Of a stretch of DNA of 26,613 nt, positions 10,396 through 21,400 are shown piece by piece. The first letter of the stretch is position 1; each line of letters starts with the position of its first letter. The position numbers were made by a program, and so were the translations under genes. Location: IMG/VR virus record IMGVR_UViG_3300044301_005320, positions 1-26,613 of that record; one strand, given 5' to 3'. The notes under the pieces are model-generated. The model made no database searches, was not told the origin of the DNA, and saw nothing but the letters and a program-made list of their open reading frames with translations. Source of the DNA: a virus.

Positions 10396-12507
10396 ATGGC
10401 GGCTGAAGGAAAAAACAAAGTGGCTAGTAGTCTACTCGACTTGCAATCCACCGCGATCTTGGAAATGTATAAAATTTTTCCAGATCGGATAAATAAACCC
10501 ACTCTTTTCATAGGTATTCATGGTGGGAGTGTTTTTGATAAAGCTATTGTGTGGCAAGGAGTTCAGTATTTACCGATGTCCATTGAGGCTGAAGGGTTCG
10601 ATATTCTAGCTGATGGCAAACTGGCGAGACCAAAGATAAGAGTAGCTAACAAAAACAATCTTATTACAAACCTTTTGCAAAACAACAATGACCTAGTTAA
10701 CGCAAAAATAATCAGAAAAAAGGTTCAGGTAAAGTATTTAGATGATGAGAATTTTGACGGCGGGAACCCATTTGGAGAGGCAGACTCTAAAGCGGAACTA
10801 GCAGACGATACATGGTTAATGGGAAGAAAAACCCAAGAGTCAAAAATTTTGGTTGAGTTTGAATTGTCCTCTCCGTTAGATTTAGAAAACTTTTCTGTAA
10901 ACCCTAGAGGGGTGGTATCCAAGTTCTGCTATTGGCAATATAGGGGAGAGGGTTGTCGCTATGCAGGTCTTCCTATTGAGAGAGACGATGGAGAAGTATT
11001 TAAAAATCAAGATGGAGATCCTGTAGTTCCCACTTGGCCCTCAAGTTATAAAGCAGAAGGGTCTCCTGTAACCTATGTTGCTGATCCTGACGCAGTATGG
11101 CAGCAGAATAGAATCTACGAAGAAGGAGACATCGTTTTTACAGAAAGCCCTACTATAAAGCTTTCTCCACCTGATGGAGCCGTCAACACAGAAGGATCGC
11201 CTTTGAGAACTTATTTTGTTTGTGTTAGTGGTGGAGATGCAAATAAAGGGCAACACCCAGAATGGAACCCCAGTTATTGGCAGAAAGACGGGTGCAGCAA
11301 AAGACTTAGTGCTTGTAAAAAAAGATTTAACACAGTTGATTTTGTTGAATTTGTTCAAGGACAGAACACCTTTTCAGGATTTAGCGGGGTAAAAATTACA
11401 GGAGTGTCAAGTTTAGACAATAGGGCTATTCCTACCCATACAGGATTGTTTCACAGCACCGACCCCGCAGTGACAGGTCATTTTGACAAGAATTGGACGA
11501 TAGTAGGATGGGCGCATACTAACGGAGCAACCCCAAAGGGAGGAGGGGTTTTATCTACCTCGATGGGTGACAAGGGCAATTGGCCTATTAGTAGATTTAT
11601 AAATATAGGTAGAAAGCAACATCCTCGGATTGTTGCCAGTTTTTTGGGATGGGAGTTAAACAGTAGCGATGCCGCTGGCACTGCTTTTAGAGAAGTAGTT
11701 TTAAAAAACAACTTACAAACCAACGGGGAAGACAGAGAGTGGACAAGATATGTTATTACCAACAGCACAGGAACAGCAAATTTTATTAACGGAGAAGGGG
11801 ACGACGAAGACACAATTATTAATTTTCATGTTAATGATGGCAATATAGATCTGGGAGCTAATGACCCAGAAACTAGAAGGTTGTTGTCTCACAATTTTGG
11901 AAACTTTGCTAGCTGGGGAGAGAGGAAGGCCATGACATGGGACACTCATTCCAAAAAAGCCACCCCTCAAACTTTCATGTTGGGAGCGCAAGAGTATTCA
12001 CAAAATACACAAGGTTATGAAACCAATGATGGTTTCTATACTACCTCTATGAATGGTATATTAGGTCCGTGGGCCGTGTGGAATAGGAACTTGAATCAAG
12101 AAGAGATCAGTTACCTTTATAAAACAATTCCCTCGCCTTATGGGGGGGTAGAAAATACAGTAAGTTTTGTCCCGCGCCCTTACCATGAATGCACAGGAAG
12201 GATGAGCACTTTAACAGGGGGAACTGGTGATGGAATGCCAGCAGGAACAGCCCCCCTTCTTTACGGACAACATAGTTTGGTTGCGTGGTGGGATGGAAGC
12301 ACGGGAAGCGCAGCAATTGGTAATGGTTTGCTTGATATTCACACAGGTGGAAATCACTTAACGGGAAGTGGAACCTTTAGCGGAGTAAGGGAAGACTATT
12401 ATATGCCATCTTCGACTTCAGTAGCTAACCCAACCCCACCCAACCCTAGATATGGAGGATTCCCAGGAACAGATGGATTTAGTTATGGAAGAAACACAAG
12501 ATTTTAA
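10396..12507 (+). CDS. Minor tail protein L-like with carbohydrate-binding and LamG-like insertions
   Basis: A 703-residue tail-tip protein. The N-terminal third matches the lambda gpL family (DUF2163-like): IVWQGVQYLPMSIEAEGFD near the start, LSSPLDLENFSVNPRGVVSK, then the paired cysteines KFCYWQYRGEGCRYAG (about 174-189) and GCSKRLSACKKRF (about 299-311). gpL of lambda binds an iron-sulfur cluster through such cysteines. Between the two pairs sits a CBM5/12-like segment (about 233-297: WQQNRIYEEGDIVF ... TYFVCVSGG ... PEWNPSYWQ). After the core comes a concanavalin/LamG-like domain (about 360-580: WTIVGWAHTNG to GPWAVWNRNLNQEEISYLY). Lambda gpL is only about 230 residues, so the extra parts probably contact host or environmental glycans. 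It is the first gene of the plus-strand tail-tip run. Confidence 0.8.
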   Translation: MAAEGKNKVASSLLDLQSTAILEMYKIFPDRINKPTLFIGIHGGSVFDKAIVWQGVQYLPMSIEAEGFDILADGKLARPKIRVANKNNLITNLLQNNNDLVNAKIIRKKVQVKYLDDENFDGGNPFGEADSKAELADDTWLMGRKTQESKILVEFELSSPLDLENFSVNPRGVVSKFCYWQYRGEGCRYAGLPIERDDGEVFKNQDGDPVVPTWPSSYKAEGSPVTYVADPDAVWQQNRIYEEGDIVFTESPTIKLSPPDGAVNTEGSPLRTYFVCVSGGDANKGQHPEWNPSYWQKDGCSKRLSACKKRFNTVDFVEFVQGQNTFSGFSGVKITGVSSLDNRAIPTHTGLFHSTDPAVTGHFDKNWTIVGWAHTNGATPKGGGVLSTSMGDKGNWPISRFINIGRKQHPRIVASFLGWELNSSDAAGTAFREVVLKNNLQTNGEDREWTRYVITNSTGTANFINGEGDDEDTIINFHVNDGNIDLGANDPETRRLLSHNFGNFASWGERKAMTWDTHSKKATPQTFMLGAQEYSQNTQGYETNDGFYTTSMNGILGPWAVWNRNLNQEEISYLYKTIPSPYGGVENTVSFVPRPYHECTGRMSTLTGGTGDGMPAGTAPLLYGQHSLVAWWDGSTGSAAIGNGLLDIHTGGNHLTGSGTFSGVREDYYMPSSTSVANPTPPNPRYGGFPGTDGFSYGRNTRF

Positions 12508-12892
12508 AAGAGCAAGTTCTGCAATAAAGCATATAAAGGAGCTATCTCACAAAAACTTTACAAGAGAAATTTGTGGATTCCTTGGCTATGACAGAAACTT
12601 AAAAAAGTATATTGTTCAGCTGGAAAATAATATTGCACACGACCCTTCTTCCTTTTTCCTGATAGACCCTCTTAATTATTTACTTTTTAAAGATAAGTAT
12701 GCAATGATAGCTGTTTTTCATAGTCATGTAGTCGGCAACGAAGACGAATCAGAGTTTGATATAAAAATGGCAGACAACTGTTGTCATCCTTTTTTGATTT
12801 ATAGCCTTAACACTAAAAAAATTAATATTTATACACCCAAAAACTCTGAAGTAGATGTAAATAAACTAGAGAGGATTAAGGCTGCATTATGA
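12452..12892 (+). CDS. JAB/MPN-domain tail-tip protein (gpK N-terminal type)
   Basis: A 146-residue protein with a complete JAMM zinc-peptidase motif: E39 in REICGFLG, then H90 and H92 in FHSHVVGNEDESEFD with S100 and D103 at HxH-x7-S-x2-D spacing. In lambda, gpK carries this domain fused to a C-terminal NlpC/P60 cell-wall hydrolase; here the NlpC part is missing and the protein stops after the JAB domain. It lies exactly where gpK is expected, between L and I, so it should be a tail-tip assembly or entry protein. The start is uncertain: ATG at 12452 overlaps gene L by 56 bp, while ATGs at 12473 and 12485 would shorten it. 12473 has AGGA 4 nt upstream. The motif is unaffected. Confidence 0.85.
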   Translation: MEDSQEQMDLVMEETQDFKRASSAIKHIKELSHKNFTREICGFLGYDRNLKKYIVQLENNIAHDPSSFFLIDPLNYLLFKDKYAMIAVFHSHVVGNEDESEFDIKMADNCCHPFLIYSLNTKKINIYTPKNSEVDVNKLERIKAAL

Positions 12893-13518
12893 CAACGGTA
12901 AAATTACATGGTATTTTGGCAACGGAATTTGGCAAAGTATTCAAAATGCAAATAGACAATCCTAAAAATGTCTTGGAGGCTATTGACTGCAATAGAAGTG
13001 GTTTTATTAGAAGGGTTATTGAACTCCAAAAAGACGGTTTTTGTTATGACATTATTATTAATAAAAATAAAATTGTTGATGGAAACCAAATGAATTCTCT
13101 TAAGAATCCCGAAACAATAGATTTGGTTCCCGCTATTGTGGGAAGCGGAATTGGCATGGCAGTTAGTGCAATAGTTAGCGCAATAGGTCTTACTGGACTA
13201 CCAGCACTTATAGCAAAAGTAATTATATTTGCTGCTATCGCTTACGCCTTAACACCCAAACCAGAATTTGACCAATTAGAAATAGAGGCTGACGCTTCAA
13301 AAACATCACTTGTTTTTAGTAACACAGTAAACACCGCCAGTCAGGGTTCTTTGGTTCCCATAGGTTATGGTAGGTTGAAAGTGGGATCTCAGGTCGTTCA
13401 AGCCTCTGTTAAGTCATATCCACAATCTCAAACAACAGAACAGACTTTCTTGAGGAATTCTCCGCTTGGAGACAATGCCCTAATTACCAATCGCGCTCCT
13501 AACGCTAATACCCAGTAA
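12889..13518 (+). CDS. Tail assembly protein I-like
   Basis: A 209-residue protein following the lambda gpI pattern. It has an N-terminal ubiquitin-like strand set (TTVKLHGILATEFGKVF ... DYNPKNV-type region DNPKNVLEAIDCN), then a long Ala/Ile-rich hydrophobic stretch (about 87-125, VGSGIGMAVSAIVSAIGLTG and following). The family signature VPIGYGRLKVGSQVV lies near residue 165. gpI is needed for tail-tip assembly and is not known to stay in the virion. It overlaps gene K by 4 bp and ends as TAATG with gene J. AAGG 7 nt before the ATG is a reasonable ribosome site. Confidence 0.85.
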   Translation: MTTVKLHGILATEFGKVFKMQIDNPKNVLEAIDCNRSGFIRRVIELQKDGFCYDIIINKNKIVDGNQMNSLKNPETIDLVPAIVGSGIGMAVSAIVSAIGLTGLPALIAKVIIFAAIAYALTPKPEFDQLEIEADASKTSLVFSNTVNTASQGSLVPIGYGRLKVGSQVVQASVKSYPQSQTTEQTFLRNSPLGDNALITNRAPNANTQ

Positions 13519-16500
13519 TGAGTCATATATTAAAAAAGGTAGGAATTGCAGGAGCGGGAGGCGGTGGAAAACCAAAACCCCCAATATATAGACCTCCACA
13601 ACTAGGACAGCTTCAATATGGAGCTTCTTTTAGCTATTCTGAAACGTTAGACTTAATAAGTGACGGGCCAATCGAAGGGTTAGTAAATAAAGATGGAAAC
13701 ATTGTAAAGGGTCTCAAAATATTACAAGGAATTTATTTAGATGATACAGCAGTCGCCGTTAGCGATAATACTTCTGTTGGTCAGACGACAGCTGAAATAG
13801 ATCAATTAACTGCTGAACTGGGAGCAATGCCTCTGACTAGCACCTCTGCTCCAACCTTTTGTAAGAAATATTTTTTAGAACTTCAAAATGCCAGCACCAG
13901 AAGTGCGGCTGGAAGAATTACAGCGTTACAAAGTTCAGCTGCGGACGGATCAATAATAGCTTCAGAAATAACAGAATTACCCAGCGTAAACCTTGTCTAC
14001 ATTCAAACCAGAAACAATTTTAGGCCAAATCAAACAGAGATAGTTCAAGGAGAAGGAACTTATTATCCTACAAAAGCAGATAGATATGCCCTATTCATAA
14101 GAGCCTATCTAAAATATAGGCAATCTCTGGGAGCTGAGACTTTTGAATTCTTTTTAGATGGAACCAGAGTGACAGGGCTGAGTGATACAAACGCAGCATA
14201 TAGAAACACCCATAAACTAAAAACTAACACAAGAGCTTGTTTCTGGACAGATAATACCACACTAGCAAATTCTAAATTTTTCTTTGGAGTTAATGTAAAC
14301 GCCTTTGACCCTAACACTTGGGCGTGGGGTTTGGGAAATTTTGGCCCAGGATGGGCGGGGTTCGCACCAAACTGGGCCACAAATTCAAATACTATTAGGA
14401 ACAATGAGAATGGAATTAGCGTCTTTCCTGATACTCACTTATTCGCAAATGAGTTCGCTAAAGAAGAGTTAGAAGCAATAAAGGCTTTATATGATGAAGC
14501 CAACGGTTTGACATCTCCCAATATTTATCAAAAAACGGTGGCTGAACAAGCTCTCGCTAGACTTGGTTGGACAGAAGGCAGCTCGATAGCTGATTTGGTT
14601 AAGAATTTTTTAGGCCCAGCGGAGCTTGAGCCTATCATAGCTACGTGGGATGACCCGTTTGATATCTCAGAGGGTGATGGACCCGCTTGGAACATACAGG
14701 GTGGGGGCAATATGCTGCAAGAAAACAGTCAGGTGGGTTTTGTTATTTTAAAAGTGGAAAACACGGGTAATTCGAACCTAGATGATAACAGTATTGTAGA
14801 TGACGGAAACGTTATAAATATGCAAAGCATTCTTGTGGGGGGGGTAAACGGGTATAATTTACAAAATTTATTGTCACAAAACCCAGCGTTTATGGAATAC
14901 GTGGATGTTAGCTGCCCCGAAGTCGATACTGATGGCAAAATGAATGGAAAAATGAGGGGTTTTGTCATCATAAAATTTAGAATAGACAAGGAACAGGAAA
15001 GGGTGCGTTTTGACACCAATTTCGATGGCAGTGTGAATGAAAGGGATTCCTATGCTCCCCACGGAATGACTCACACTTTTAATGTTGACGGAAATTTAAT
15101 AAATCTTTTGTCTGACATTTCGACCTTAACTTATACTTCAGTAGCAGATATGGAAGAGGTTGAGACTCAAGTAGAAGATGACTCAAGCACCGTTAATAGT
15201 TTTCCTATAACCAATTTAAAATATAATTACAGCAATGTAATGGCAGAGTTTAGACGGGGAGAAGAAAATCAAAGCCCGTTTAATTTCTTCAAAAGTGTTT
15301 ATATAGATCACATTTACAATAGGCAATTATTTGGGCCATTTGGAACCAAAAAAGCCACGACAAATACAACACTAAACGCGCAAGTTAATGCTCCTCAAAG
15401 AATTTTTCCAAACCCTCTAATGCTCACAAGGTCACAAGTATTAGATCCTGTAGGAAGTGCGGGAAGCAGCAATGGTAAAAACTTCAACTTAGATATTGGT
15501 GAAGACAGCCTTCCTGTTAACGAAGGAAGCGATGACGAGAGATATACGGGTTCAGACGAAGGATACAGAAACTATTCTGAGTGGGGGAAAGATTCATTTG
15601 CACATTGGGACGAACAAGCTATCCCTGTTGTCCACACTGTTTATAATCCAAATGTAAAAAGTGCATTTATAACTTTGGACGTAACTTCTTTAAGAGACAC
15701 TTTAATTAAAGATGTGGAAAATGTTGATTTTGCAGAGGATACGCTTAAGGTGGGAACAACATTCCCTACTGTAGTAAACTTTAGAGTAGAAACGGGTAAA
15801 ATTGGAAAGAACTCAGATGGGACAGAAGGTCAGGAAATACCATACAGAACCTATGATTTTAAAATAGTAGCCTTAATTGAAGGAAACACTTTAATTGATA
15901 TAGGGAATCCTGAACTAGACCCCAATACAGCAAGGGAGTTTATTACCCCACTTAGTTCAGTAAATCAAACGTCTACAGTAAACACACCCTTTGAGTTGCC
16001 TCCAACAAAGATTACGCAACAAGAAGTTCTCTCAGCAGACGGGGAAAGAGGTATAGAAGCAGGAACAATCGAGGAAGACAGCACACAAAAAAGATATATT
16101 AAAGTAACTAAACTGTCTTATGAAACTAATTCTGTTCTTTTGTCTAAAGACATAAGTGTAAATAAAGTAACGGAAATTATTGATTGTAATCTAACTTATC
16201 CATTTGCTTCAATTATTGCTACAAAATTAGACTCTAGGTCTTTCTCAAGTATTCCTAGAAGAAGCTTTGACTGTAAGTTAAAAAAAGTAAAAGTTCCAAG
16301 TAATTACTTTCCTGAAAAAGTAAATGGAAAAGACAAGAGGTATTATCAAACACAAGGAGAATTCGATGATGCTCCTAAGGAAGACAAGTTAGTTTATAAA
16401 GGAGATTGGAACGGTGAGTTTCATGACACCTTAAAATGGACAGATAACCCCGCTTGGATTCTTTACGATTTATTAACTAACAACCGCTATGGTATGGGTT

Positions 16501-18431
16501 CTCATATTGACCCCACTACAATAAACAAATGGCAGTTATATAAAATAGGAAGGTTTTGTGATGCGGTGGATTCTAATGGATACTTTGAAGGAGTAACAGA
16601 CGGCAGAGGTGGAAAGGAACCCCGTTTCTCTTGTAATATTGTATTTGATCAAGGGCAGAAAATTTTTGATGCAATTAATACTATCTCCTCCCTGTTTAGA
16701 GGGCGCACCTTCTTTAATAGTTCAGAAATTAATTTTGTAGACGATAGGCCGCGAAACCCCGTTAATCTATTTACCAACGAATCAGTAAAAGACGGACTCT
16801 TCTATTATTCAAATAATCAAAGAGATCAACAGTTCAATACAATAGAAATTGGATTTAGGGATCGTTTTGATAACTTTAGTCCAAAGATTGAGGTTATTGA
16901 AGATGAAGCTGACATTATGCAGCGAGGAGTCTTTAAGAAGCGGATAGAGGGGATAGGAATAACTTCCAGATCAATGGCAAGAAGGGTGGGTCAACACCAA
17001 ATATATTCCAACATTAAAGAGAACCAAAACGTAGCGTTTACAGCGGGACTAGAAACCCTTTTGTGTAGACCTGGAGATCTAGTAATTGTAGAGGACGAAT
17101 TAAAAACAAATCACGCAAACTTCGGTAAAATTCTAAACGTAGACCTAGATGAAGAACAAATTAGAGTTTCTAATAAATTTATTACAGATGATTTTGATGG
17201 AAAATTAACTATTTATAATCCAACTGGAATAGATACAATTGCAGATATTGGTGATATAGCTACACGAAACAGAGAACGTTACTATAGCTTTGAGGTTACA
17301 GGTTTAGGCACTGATGCTTGGAGTAGCTATACGGGAGAATATGGTTTCTCGGGATATACTGAGGGTTACTCGGATGCCGTTGGGGGTATTGAAGGACAAA
17401 GTAAATTCCAACAATACGCTATGTATACTGGTGCAATAAGGACTGCCGCTTCATATTTCGCCAGTGGAAACTTGCTTTACTTTGAAACTGGGGTTACAGG
17501 CTGGGTATTTGGGTCTGGAAACGCAGTAGAATTATATTCTGGAGATTTAATATCTAAATTAACTGGTGATCAAAGTCTGACAGCATTTAATACGGGAACA
17601 ATAACAGAGATTGACATGACTGAGGCAAGTAAAAGAGCCACAGCAGGAGCAAAGAACCACTATCCATTTTCTGGAATAGACGAATCAACACTTCTCGTTG
17701 GGACGAGGGGGGTTCTGGAGTCAGAGGTTTCTGGAGTTACCCCCGAACAAATTACTGTTTTAAATGTTACAGGGGAAATTACAAACAAAAGCTACGGATG
17801 TTTGATTTCAGGATTTGATAGGCCAGAACTTCTTCCTTTTGTTAAATTAGGAAGCCCAACTAAATTTGAAATTAAGAATGCTAGCGAATTTGTTTACAAG
17901 GTAACCTCCATGAAAGAAGAGGCTGCTAATGAATATTTAGTAACCGCAACTAAATACGACACAGGTAAATTTAATTTAATTGAAAACCATGTAAGTGTCG
18001 AAGATAAGCCCAATACTTACAGCTACAAGGTTTCTCAAAGCGTTAATGGAGTCACATATTCTACGTTAGATACTCCAGAAATAAAGTCTTTAAATACAGG
18101 CATTCCCAACGCTGTTGACAATACTCTTAGTGTTACAGGCATGTGGACAGCTGTTGATAATAATACTGGATATAATGCTAGGTTAACCTTACCTAATGGA
18201 TCACTCATATCATCAGGAAATGGACAATACGTTACAGGAATAGAGTTTACAGGACTAAATCAAGTAGGAGTGTATACATTAGAGGTTTGTGCTCTTGGTG
18301 ACAATGTGGCAGCAGGAGGAAGCACGGCCTCATATTTCGATTCTCAATACGATTCATCTGGAATTTTTGTTCTTTACGATGAATTGGATGCATTCACTAA
18401 ATCATTTGTAAATAACATACAGGTTTTATAA
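13518..18431 (+). CDS. Tail-tip attachment protein J-like (central tail fibre/host specificity)
   Basis: A 1637-residue giant of the lambda gpJ family, which forms the tip of the tail and contacts the receptor. The N-terminus has the Gly-rich opening (GIAGAGGGGKPKPP) and LDLISDGPIEGLV (about 44-56). The conserved central block is about 970-1190: TDNPAWILYDLLTNNRYGMG, FSCNIVFDQGQKIFDAINTI, LFRGRTFF and LLCRPGDLVIVEDE. The last 150 residues form a fibronectin-III-like strand region. Lambda gpJ has 1132 residues; the extra length here is mostly between about 110 and 700, where the sequence does not resemble lambda. It starts within the TAATG of gene I. The next gene follows its stop by one base. 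The C-terminal part normally decides host range. Confidence 0.88.
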   Translation: MSHILKKVGIAGAGGGGKPKPPIYRPPQLGQLQYGASFSYSETLDLISDGPIEGLVNKDGNIVKGLKILQGIYLDDTAVAVSDNTSVGQTTAEIDQLTAELGAMPLTSTSAPTFCKKYFLELQNASTRSAAGRITALQSSAADGSIIASEITELPSVNLVYIQTRNNFRPNQTEIVQGEGTYYPTKADRYALFIRAYLKYRQSLGAETFEFFLDGTRVTGLSDTNAAYRNTHKLKTNTRACFWTDNTTLANSKFFFGVNVNAFDPNTWAWGLGNFGPGWAGFAPNWATNSNTIRNNENGISVFPDTHLFANEFAKEELEAIKALYDEANGLTSPNIYQKTVAEQALARLGWTEGSSIADLVKNFLGPAELEPIIATWDDPFDISEGDGPAWNIQGGGNMLQENSQVGFVILKVENTGNSNLDDNSIVDDGNVINMQSILVGGVNGYNLQNLLSQNPAFMEYVDVSCPEVDTDGKMNGKMRGFVIIKFRIDKEQERVRFDTNFDGSVNERDSYAPHGMTHTFNVDGNLINLLSDISTLTYTSVADMEEVETQVEDDSSTVNSFPITNLKYNYSNVMAEFRRGEENQSPFNFFKSVYIDHIYNRQLFGPFGTKKATTNTTLNAQVNAPQRIFPNPLMLTRSQVLDPVGSAGSSNGKNFNLDIGEDSLPVNEGSDDERYTGSDEGYRNYSEWGKDSFAHWDEQAIPVVHTVYNPNVKSAFITLDVTSLRDTLIKDVENVDFAEDTLKVGTTFPTVVNFRVETGKIGKNSDGTEGQEIPYRTYDFKIVALIEGNTLIDIGNPELDPNTAREFITPLSSVNQTSTVNTPFELPPTKITQQEVLSADGERGIEAGTIEEDSTQKRYIKVTKLSYETNSVLLSKDISVNKVTEIIDCNLTYPFASIIATKLDSRSFSSIPRRSFDCKLKKVKVPSNYFPEKVNGKDKRYYQTQGEFDDAPKEDKLVYKGDWNGEFHDTLKWTDNPAWILYDLLTNNRYGMGSHIDPTTINKWQLYKIGRFCDAVDSNGYFEGVTDGRGGKEPRFSCNIVFDQGQKIFDAINTISSLFRGRTFFNSSEINFVDDRPRNPVNLFTNESVKDGLFYYSNNQRDQQFNTIEIGFRDRFDNFSPKIEVIEDEADIMQRGVFKKRIEGIGITSRSMARRVGQHQIYSNIKENQNVAFTAGLETLLCRPGDLVIVEDELKTNHANFGKILNVDLDEEQIRVSNKFITDDFDGKLTIYNPTGIDTIADIGDIATRNRERYYSFEVTGLGTDAWSSYTGEYGFSGYTEGYSDAVGGIEGQSKFQQYAMYTGAIRTAASYFASGNLLYFETGVTGWVFGSGNAVELYSGDLISKLTGDQSLTAFNTGTITEIDMTEASKRATAGAKNHYPFSGIDESTLLVGTRGVLESEVSGVTPEQITVLNVTGEITNKSYGCLISGFDRPELLPFVKLGSPTKFEIKNASEFVYKVTSMKEEAANEYLVTATKYDTGKFNLIENHVSVEDKPNTYSYKVSQSVNGVTYSTLDTPEIKSLNTGIPNAVDNTLSVTGMWTAVDNNTGYNARLTLPNGSLISSGNGQYVTGIEFTGLNQVGVYTLEVCALGDNVAAGGSTASYFDSQYDSSGIFVLYDELDAFTKSFVNNIQVL

Positions 18432-18432
18432 A

Positions 18433-21400
18433 ATGGCTACTAACCCCGCACCAACAGGACTAAACGAATTAGCTAGAACTCCAAGTGGCTCCTACACTTG
18501 GACTGTTAGTGGAAACATTAATATTACTGGAGCCACTGGAGCAGGGGGCTACCTTAGAAATGACGCAGTTAATCTAGGTATTACAGGAATTGAGTTGTTT
18601 ATGGTTGCGGGTTTAACGGGGGCTGCAATTCCCACTGGAATAACTACCCCAGCCTCAAATCATTACTACGCTACAGCATCAAAGGATTGGGGAGCTGGGG
18701 TTTGGGGACCAAGAGGAAATATTGATTATACTGCCGCAGTCGGTGGTTCCGATAGTCCACTACTACCTGACACGGAATATAGATATGCTTTATGCTTTAA
18801 AACTTTGGGTGGTATTCAGGTGCTTTCAGGAAAGGCTAGGGATGGAACATCGGCCAGTGATCCTTTCTGTGAGTTTGTGTCTACCACTGTTGCTGAGTGG
18901 GATTTTGTTTCAGAATATACTATTGATCAAGATGACCTCACAACAACTGGTGAGGGAAGTGGGATTACCCATATGCCTGGAGGCTCAGTTGTAGTTAACA
19001 GTGTTTTTGTTGATAATCAGGGAAATCAAGCAGGAACCGCTGGTGCTTTTGCTGCTAGCCCAAGTCTTAGTGGTAATACTGTCAACCTGCGAGACAAAAA
19101 CAGGGAGATGGTTTATTCGGGATATAAAGAAAACCACAATAGTCCTGTTTTAGCTATTCCACAAGAAGATTTGGTTGCATATTTAGGATCACCCACTCCA
19201 AACTTTTGTGTCGAGCAAGTAGTAACAGATATAAAAAGCGGACAAAACGTGTCCTTTATGGATATCCGTGGAAATTATCCAAGGACGGTAAAAATCTGGA
19301 CAGAGGATAAAAATGGAACCAAGTTAAACGAAAGCTATAGAAACTTCGAACTCTTAGACACGGGAAACATTTCAAATGCAACCTATAGAGAAGACGCTAT
19401 AAAATTTCAAAATAACCAAGTAATAAGCGATGTCGCACACTCGGGAGGTATTATTTTAACTTTTGCTTTCGAGCCTGATCAAACAGTGGTAACTAAAAGA
19501 GAAATAAATTTATTTACAGGTGATTCGGCTGAATCGGTTAATACTGATTATACTTCATGGGCAGGAACTGTGCCTCTTAATCAAACTGAAGTAGGACAAA
19601 CTGTTAGGCTTACATCTACAGATGGATACCCCGAAGAGACAGATATATATTTTAAAGCTATAGTGGGTGGCTCCATTGGTTACTCTGAAGAAATATTTCA
19701 ATTTGGACCATGTAAGATAGCTACCATTACTGGAGCAGAAAATTTGGACATGCATACTGTTGGAAACCAAACGCTTCAGGGTAGCCTTCTAATTAAAGAC
19801 CCAGCCGATCCAACAGAGTCTACTTACGGTTTAAAAGTAACCGCCCACGACAGCGATCTTAAATTAGCAACCACTGATGGATATTCGATTGAATCGACAA
19901 CAAGATCCAGAATATCCTCTATTGATAGTGAAGGTCATTCGACAGCGACAGCCCTCTTAGGTGGGTCAGGAAATCTCATAACAGGAAACTATAATGTAAT
20001 TGCGGGAGGAGCAACAGCAACAATATCAGGGGGAGATTATTGCTTTATTGGGGGAGGCTCTGGTGTTGATATCACAGGAAGTAATTATTCCTCAAGTGTT
20101 GGGGGGTATAATAATGATGTTAAAAAAAGCGACTATTCTGTTATAGCGGGGGGGTATAGTAATCAAGTAAATGATAATTGCAATACTTCTATAATTGGAG
20201 GCGGTTATACGAACCAAATTAGCGGAACTAGTAATGCTTGTATTATAGCAGGAGGATACGGAAATAAGATTTCAGGAGCTGATGGATCAGCAATTGGTGG
20301 AGGATCAAATAATACAATCCAGAATGCTAGTGTAGCCTTCATTGGCGCAGGAGGAACTAATGTTATAGAAAAAGGTTCTACATACTCCCTAATAGCAGGT
20401 GGGTTAGCACATAAAGTTTCAGGAACAAATTCTGCCATATTGGGAGGTTCATATGCTGCCGTAAGTGGTGATTATTGTATAGCGGGTGGCCGAAAAGCTC
20501 ACATTCCTAAAGATGTAGATGGTGCTCTAGTTTTAGCAGACGGTCAAGATCGCAGCCATATATCTAGCGGAGATAACACCGCCCTTCTTGATTATGCTGC
20601 GGGAACTTACGTTACTTCTACTGGCTTCTTTAATCATCTTCATGTAAGTGGAGTTCCTGTGGGAACTGGTGGGGGAGGAGGAACCCAGACACTACAAAGT
20701 GTCTGTGATAACGGTAGCACAACCACAACATCTGTTACTATCGGTGATGATCTAATCGTAAATACTGATACTTTGTTAGTTGATGTTTCTAATGACAATG
20801 TGGGTATTGGAACACAAGCTAACGACAATTTTGATTTACAAATTTATAGTGCAGGTGCTGCTGCTAATGCTAGGGGCGCTAATTTAAGTTTGGTGACCAT
20901 TAATAATAATGAAACAGGATCAAAAATAAGATTTACTGAAAGCACTTCAAATTTCCAAGGGGCTTACTTGCACTATGATGGAAACTCAAATGGATTTAAC
21001 ATTGGTGTGCATGAAAACGCTAATACTACTTTATCAGACGATATAGATGTTATATCAATTGATAGAGCAAGCGCTAAACTATCAGTGGCAGGAGATCTTT
21101 CTGGCTCTGCTAGCTTCTTAGGAACGGGCATTGGAAATAGAATCACAAACAACCATGTCCCTTATTTACTATCGGGAGACGTAACAATCTCTGAATTAGG
21201 ACTTGGAACTGCCGCGACAAAGGATGTAGGGATTAGTAATAACAACGTTATACAAGCAAACAGCACACTTGTTGATAATGATTTCTTAAGAATAGATGGC
21301 ACACAAGTAGAGGGAAGATCGGCATCAGAAGTCCTGTCGGATATTGGGGGACAAGCTTCACTTACGTTTGGTATATCAAATACAAACGCAGTAAAGATTG

